Of a DNA stretch of 64,000 bases, positions 61,791 to 64,000 are shown piece by piece; within the stretch, counting starts at the first letter, position 1; every line of letters begins with the position of its first letter. The stretch is from NCBI GenBank assembly GCA_963828385.1, contig CAWHEF010000002.1, positions 744,001-808,000 of the forward strand, given 5' to 3'. A model generated the notes under the pieces. That model had not been told where the DNA came from. It searched no databases and worked only from the letters and a program-made list of their open reading frames with translations. The translations under genes were made by a program, and so were the position numbers. The DNA is from Bog-756 sp963828385. Lineage in GTDB: Bacteria > Actinomycetota > Acidimicrobiia > Acidimicrobiales > RAAP-2.

Positions 61791-62768
61791 TCAGAGCTGG
61801 GCTGCGACCGGGACGCGCTGCTCGGCGGACATCCCGGCGCGGGTGATCCAGATGGGATCCCCGGTCATGAGATCGAGCTCGGCCGCCGTCCCCCTCGACA
61901 GCTGGACCCAGGTCGAGCCGCCCTCTGACAGATGGACGTCCACTCTGACCTCGAACCCCAGATGGGTGATCCGCTCGACCGAGCCGTGGAGCCCGGTCGG
62001 GGAGTGCTGGCGGTGGACGACGAGGTCGTGGGGGCGGACCCAGGCTCCGCCGAGCTCGGTGATCGGACCGAGGAACCTCATCACGAACTCGCTGCTCGGA
62101 TGGTCGTAGAGGTCGGCCGGTACCCCTGTCTGCTCGAGCCGGCCACCATGGATGATGGCCAGGTGGTCGGCCACCTCCATGGCCTCCTCCTGGTCATGGG
62201 TGACGAGCACGGTCGTGACCGAGATCTTCTTGTGGAGCTCGCGGAGCCAGAGCCGGAGCTCGTGACGCACCTGGGCGTCGAGCGCGCCGAAGGGCTCGTC
62301 CAGCAAGAGCAGCTCGGGCTCGATGGCGAGAGCCCGGGCGAGCGCCATCCTCTGGCGCTGCCCCCCGGACAGCTGCGATGGGTATCGATCGGCCAGATGA
62401 TCGATCTTCACCAGATGGAGCAGCTCGTCGACCTTCTTGGCGATCTCCGGCTTGGGGCGACGCCGGACCTCCAGGCCGAATGCAACATTGCGGCGCACCG
62501 TGAGGTGCCGGAACGGTGCGTAGTGCTGGAAGCAGAACCCGATTCCCCGCTGGCGGGCGGGCACGTTCGTGACGTCGACCCCGTCGATCTCGACCGTGCC
62601 GGAGTCGGGCATCTCGAGCCCGGCGACGACTCGCAGCAGGGTGGACTTGCCCCCGCCGCTCGGACCGAGCAGCGCCGTCAGCGAACCGTCGTCGACGACG
62701 AGGCTGACATCGTCGAGAGCAACGGCATCGCCGAATCGCTTGCTGACGGATCTGATGGTGATGGCCAT
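61791..62768 (-). CDS. cysA: CysA, sulfate/thiosulfate ABC transporter ATPase
   Basis: The ~325-residue ATPase has Walker A LLGPSGGGKSTLLRVV, the Q-loop FCFQHYAPFRHLTVRRNV, signature LSGGQRQRMALARAL, Walker B ELLLLDEPFGALDAQVRHEL and H-loop VLVTHDQEEAMEVADH, then a C-terminal TOBE-like domain (VRPHDLVVHRQHSP). The QHYAPFRHLTVRRN and DAQVRHELRLWLREL stretches match CysA. Start ATG 62768. The upstream permease ORF overlaps its first 91 bp, possibly from a small frameshift. Confidence 0.9.
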   Translation of the reverse strand: MAITIRSVSKRFGDAVALDDVSLVVDDGSLTALLGPSGGGKSTLLRVVAGLEMPDSGTVEIDGVDVTNVPARQRGIGFCFQHYAPFRHLTVRRNVAFGLEVRRRPKPEIAKKVDELLHLVKIDHLADRYPSQLSGGQRQRMALARALAIEPELLLLDEPFGALDAQVRHELRLWLRELHKKISVTTVLVTHDQEEAMEVADHLAIIHGGRLEQTGVPADLYDHPSSEFVMRFLGPITELGGAWVRPHDLVVHRQHSPTGLHGSVERITHLGFEVRVDVHLSEGGSTWVQLSRGTAAELDLMTGDPIWITRAGMSAEQRVPVAAQL

Positions 62769-63568
62769 CGGCCTCTCCCTTCTCGTGAACTGCGGCGTCC
62801 GATGACGGCGAGGACCCCGAGGGCGCCGACGGCGAGGATGACCGCCCCGGCATAGGCACCCACGACGTTCAGGTTCTCGAAGCCGTCTTGGACGAAGAGC
62901 GTGAGGGTCTGGGTCCGCCCGGCGATCGCCCCCGACACGACGACCACGGCCCCGAACTCTCCAAGGACACGTGCGGTGGTCAGGGTGACGCCGTAGGAGA
63001 GGCTGCGGCGGATCGACGGGAGGGTGATCCTGAAGAAGACGGCAGGCGGTTTCGCTCCGAGGGTCGCCGCCGCCTCCTCCTGGTCGGTGCCGATCTCCTG
63101 GAGGACGGGCAGCACCTCGCGGACGACGTAGGGGAGGGCGACCACGGCGGAGGCCATCACGATGCCGGGGATCGAGAAGATCACCTCGATCCCTCGCGCA
63201 GCCAGCCAGTTGCCGAACCATCCGGTCTTCCCGTACACGAGGATGAGCGCGATGCCGACGATGACGGGAGAGATGGCGAGCGGCAGGTCGACGAAGGAGT
63301 CGAGCAGCCAGGCGCCGGGAAACCGGTGCCGGGCGAGGATGAGGGCGACGCCCACGCCGAAGGCGGTGTCGAGAGGCACGGCGATCAGCACCACGAGGAA
63401 CGTGAGCCACAGGGCGTGCAGGGCGTCGGGCGTCGTCACGGCGTCCCACGCCTGGCCCAGGCCGTGGTCGAAAGCCCGGACGAAGATCGTGCCGACCGGA
63501 AGCACGACGAGGAACACCAGGTACGCAAGGGCCAGGATCCGCAACGGCCAGCGCCAGGAGACCCTCAC
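62678..63568 (-). CDS. cysW: CysW, sulfate ABC transporter permease
   Basis: The protein (296 residues as read) is a CysW-type membrane permease with six hydrophobic helices: LAYLVFLVVLPVGTIFVRAF, FLVVLIAVPLDTAFGVGVAL, LPLAISPVIVGIALILVYG, the EAA-like loop QEEAAATLGAKPPAVFFRIT and LTTARVLGEFGAVVVVSGAI. It forms the sulfate channel with CysT. GTG 63568 overlaps the CysT stop (GTGA). The last ~30 residues are read over the cysA start and lack resemblance to CysW, so the true end may be near 62800 if a base is missing. Confidence 0.85.
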   Translation of the reverse strand: MRVSWRWPLRILALAYLVFLVVLPVGTIFVRAFDHGLGQAWDAVTTPDALHALWLTFLVVLIAVPLDTAFGVGVALILARHRFPGAWLLDSFVDLPLAISPVIVGIALILVYGKTGWFGNWLAARGIEVIFSIPGIVMASAVVALPYVVREVLPVLQEIGTDQEEAAATLGAKPPAVFFRITLPSIRRSLSYGVTLTTARVLGEFGAVVVVSGAIAGRTQTLTLFVQDGFENLNVVGAYAGAVILAVGALGVLAVIGRRSSREGRGRWPSPSDPSASDSAMPLLSTMSASSSTTVR

Positions 63569-64000
63569 AGCGACTCACCGATGACGAACCGGCGCCGCAG
63601 CAGGCCGATGCCGAGCAGCACGAGGAGCGCCACCGCGACGAGCACGACCGAGATGGCGGCGGCTCCCGTGAGGTCGTCGCTCTGGGACAGGCTGAAGATC
63701 CACGAGGACGCCACTTCCGTCTTGAACGGAACGTTGCCCGAGATGAGCACCACGGATCCGAACTCGCCCACCGCCCTGGCGAAGGCCAGTCCGGCCCCGG
63801 CCAGCACGGCCGGCGCCAGGCTCGGCAGGATGATGCGCCGGAGCACGCCCACGGGTGAGGCGCCGAGGGACGCCGCCGACTCCTCGGTCTCCCGGTCGAG
63901 CTCGGCCAGCACCGGCTGGACGGACCGCACGCAGAAGGGAAGGGTCACGAAGGCCAGCGCCAGCAAGATGCCGAGCCTGGTGTCTGCCACGTTGACGTGG
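63565..64000 (-). CDS. cysT: CysT (CysU), sulfate ABC transporter permease, C-terminal part only
   Basis: The last ~145 residues of a permease are visible; the gene continues past the right edge. It contains ADTRLGILLALAFVTLPFCV, the EAA loop DRETEESAASLGASPVGVLR, AFARAVGEFGSVVLISGNVP, YKTEVAS-like FKTEVASSWIFSLS and the final helix ISVVLVAVALLVLLGIGLL. The GEFGSVVLISGN motif is typical of CysT. It precedes cysW (GTGA overlap) and cysA in the usual order; the binding-protein gene should lie further right. Confidence 0.88.
   Translation of the reverse strand, partial: HVNVADTRLGILLALAFVTLPFCVRSVQPVLAELDRETEESAASLGASPVGVLRRIILPSLAPAVLAGAGLAFARAVGEFGSVVLISGNVPFKTEVASSWIFSLSQSDDLTGAAAISVVLVAVALLVLLGIGLLRRRFVIGESL

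Noticed and set aside
1..64000. Prophage, transposon, integrase, tRNA or rRNA genes
   Set aside because: I looked for transposase, integrase and structural-gene motifs and tRNA-like cloverleaf sequences and saw none; by-eye tRNA detection is imperfect.

Overview
The window is very GC-rich and densely coded, with many GTG starts and 4-bp stop/start overlaps. It contains a mycofactocin biosynthesis locus with an NDMA-type alcohol dehydrogenase, an Rpf-like transglycosylase, MMPL and heterodimeric ABC exporters, AurF-like diiron proteins and many acyl-CoA enzymes. This gene set points to an actinobacterium; class Acidimicrobiia is my best inference, but no rRNA or marker gene proves it. I found no tRNA, rRNA, CRISPR array or insertion sequence.

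Layout. 1-9.9 kb: a DUF5684 membrane protein, then recC-recB-recD (RecBCD nuclease/helicase). 9.9-11.4 kb: a decayed HigB remnant with an intact HigA antitoxin, then a frameshifted ferritin-like diiron protein. 11.5-20 kb: a MarR regulator with two ABC half-exporters, an aldehyde dehydrogenase and an MMPL transporter. 20-30 kb: a tyrosine phosphatase, a small membrane protein, a metallophosphoesterase, a class III aminotransferase, an acyl-CoA dehydrogenase, a GH3 glycosidase and a secreted tripeptidyl-peptidase-like hydrolase. 30-34 kb: cold-shock protein, an RHH/PIN-like toxin-antitoxin pair, an Rpf-like muralytic protein behind a possible c-di-AMP riboswitch, VapBC, and a secreted alpha/beta hydrolase.

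34.2-48.8 kb is the centre of the window: a mycofactocin locus. Divergent from the regulator mftR runs one operon: mftA (precursor), mftB, mftC (radical SAM), two Fe-S Old Yellow Enzyme paralogues, ETF alpha, an ETF:quinone oxidoreductase/FixC-type flavoprotein, a FixX-type ferredoxin, ETF beta, mftE (creatininase-like peptidase), an SDR and mftF (glycosyltransferase). Most junctions are GTGA or ATGA overlaps. Downstream of mftR lies the mycofactocin-dependent alcohol dehydrogenase. Together these suggest the cofactor's synthesis, its reduction by dehydrogenases and its reoxidation into the quinone pool through an ETF relay. An mftD (pre-mycofactocin synthase) homologue is not in the window.

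48.8-64 kb: an EamA transporter, a lipoprotein lipase, an HpnO-like aminotransferase with HpnA-like epimerase, rpiB, an SAH/MTA-deaminase-like amidohydrolase, two SRPBCC proteins, a TetR/AurF-like/SnoaL operon, a thioesterase with acyl-CoA synthetase, an Rrf2 regulator, and the sulfate ABC transporter genes cysA, cysW and partial cysT.

Caution: at least seven otherwise intact genes carry single-base frameshifts (recB, recD, the ferritin-like gene three times, the 24-kb aminotransferase, the PIN-like toxin, OYE2 and the amidohydrolase). This density looks more like residual sequencing or assembly indels than mass gene death, so they are annotated as whole genes with the shift noted.
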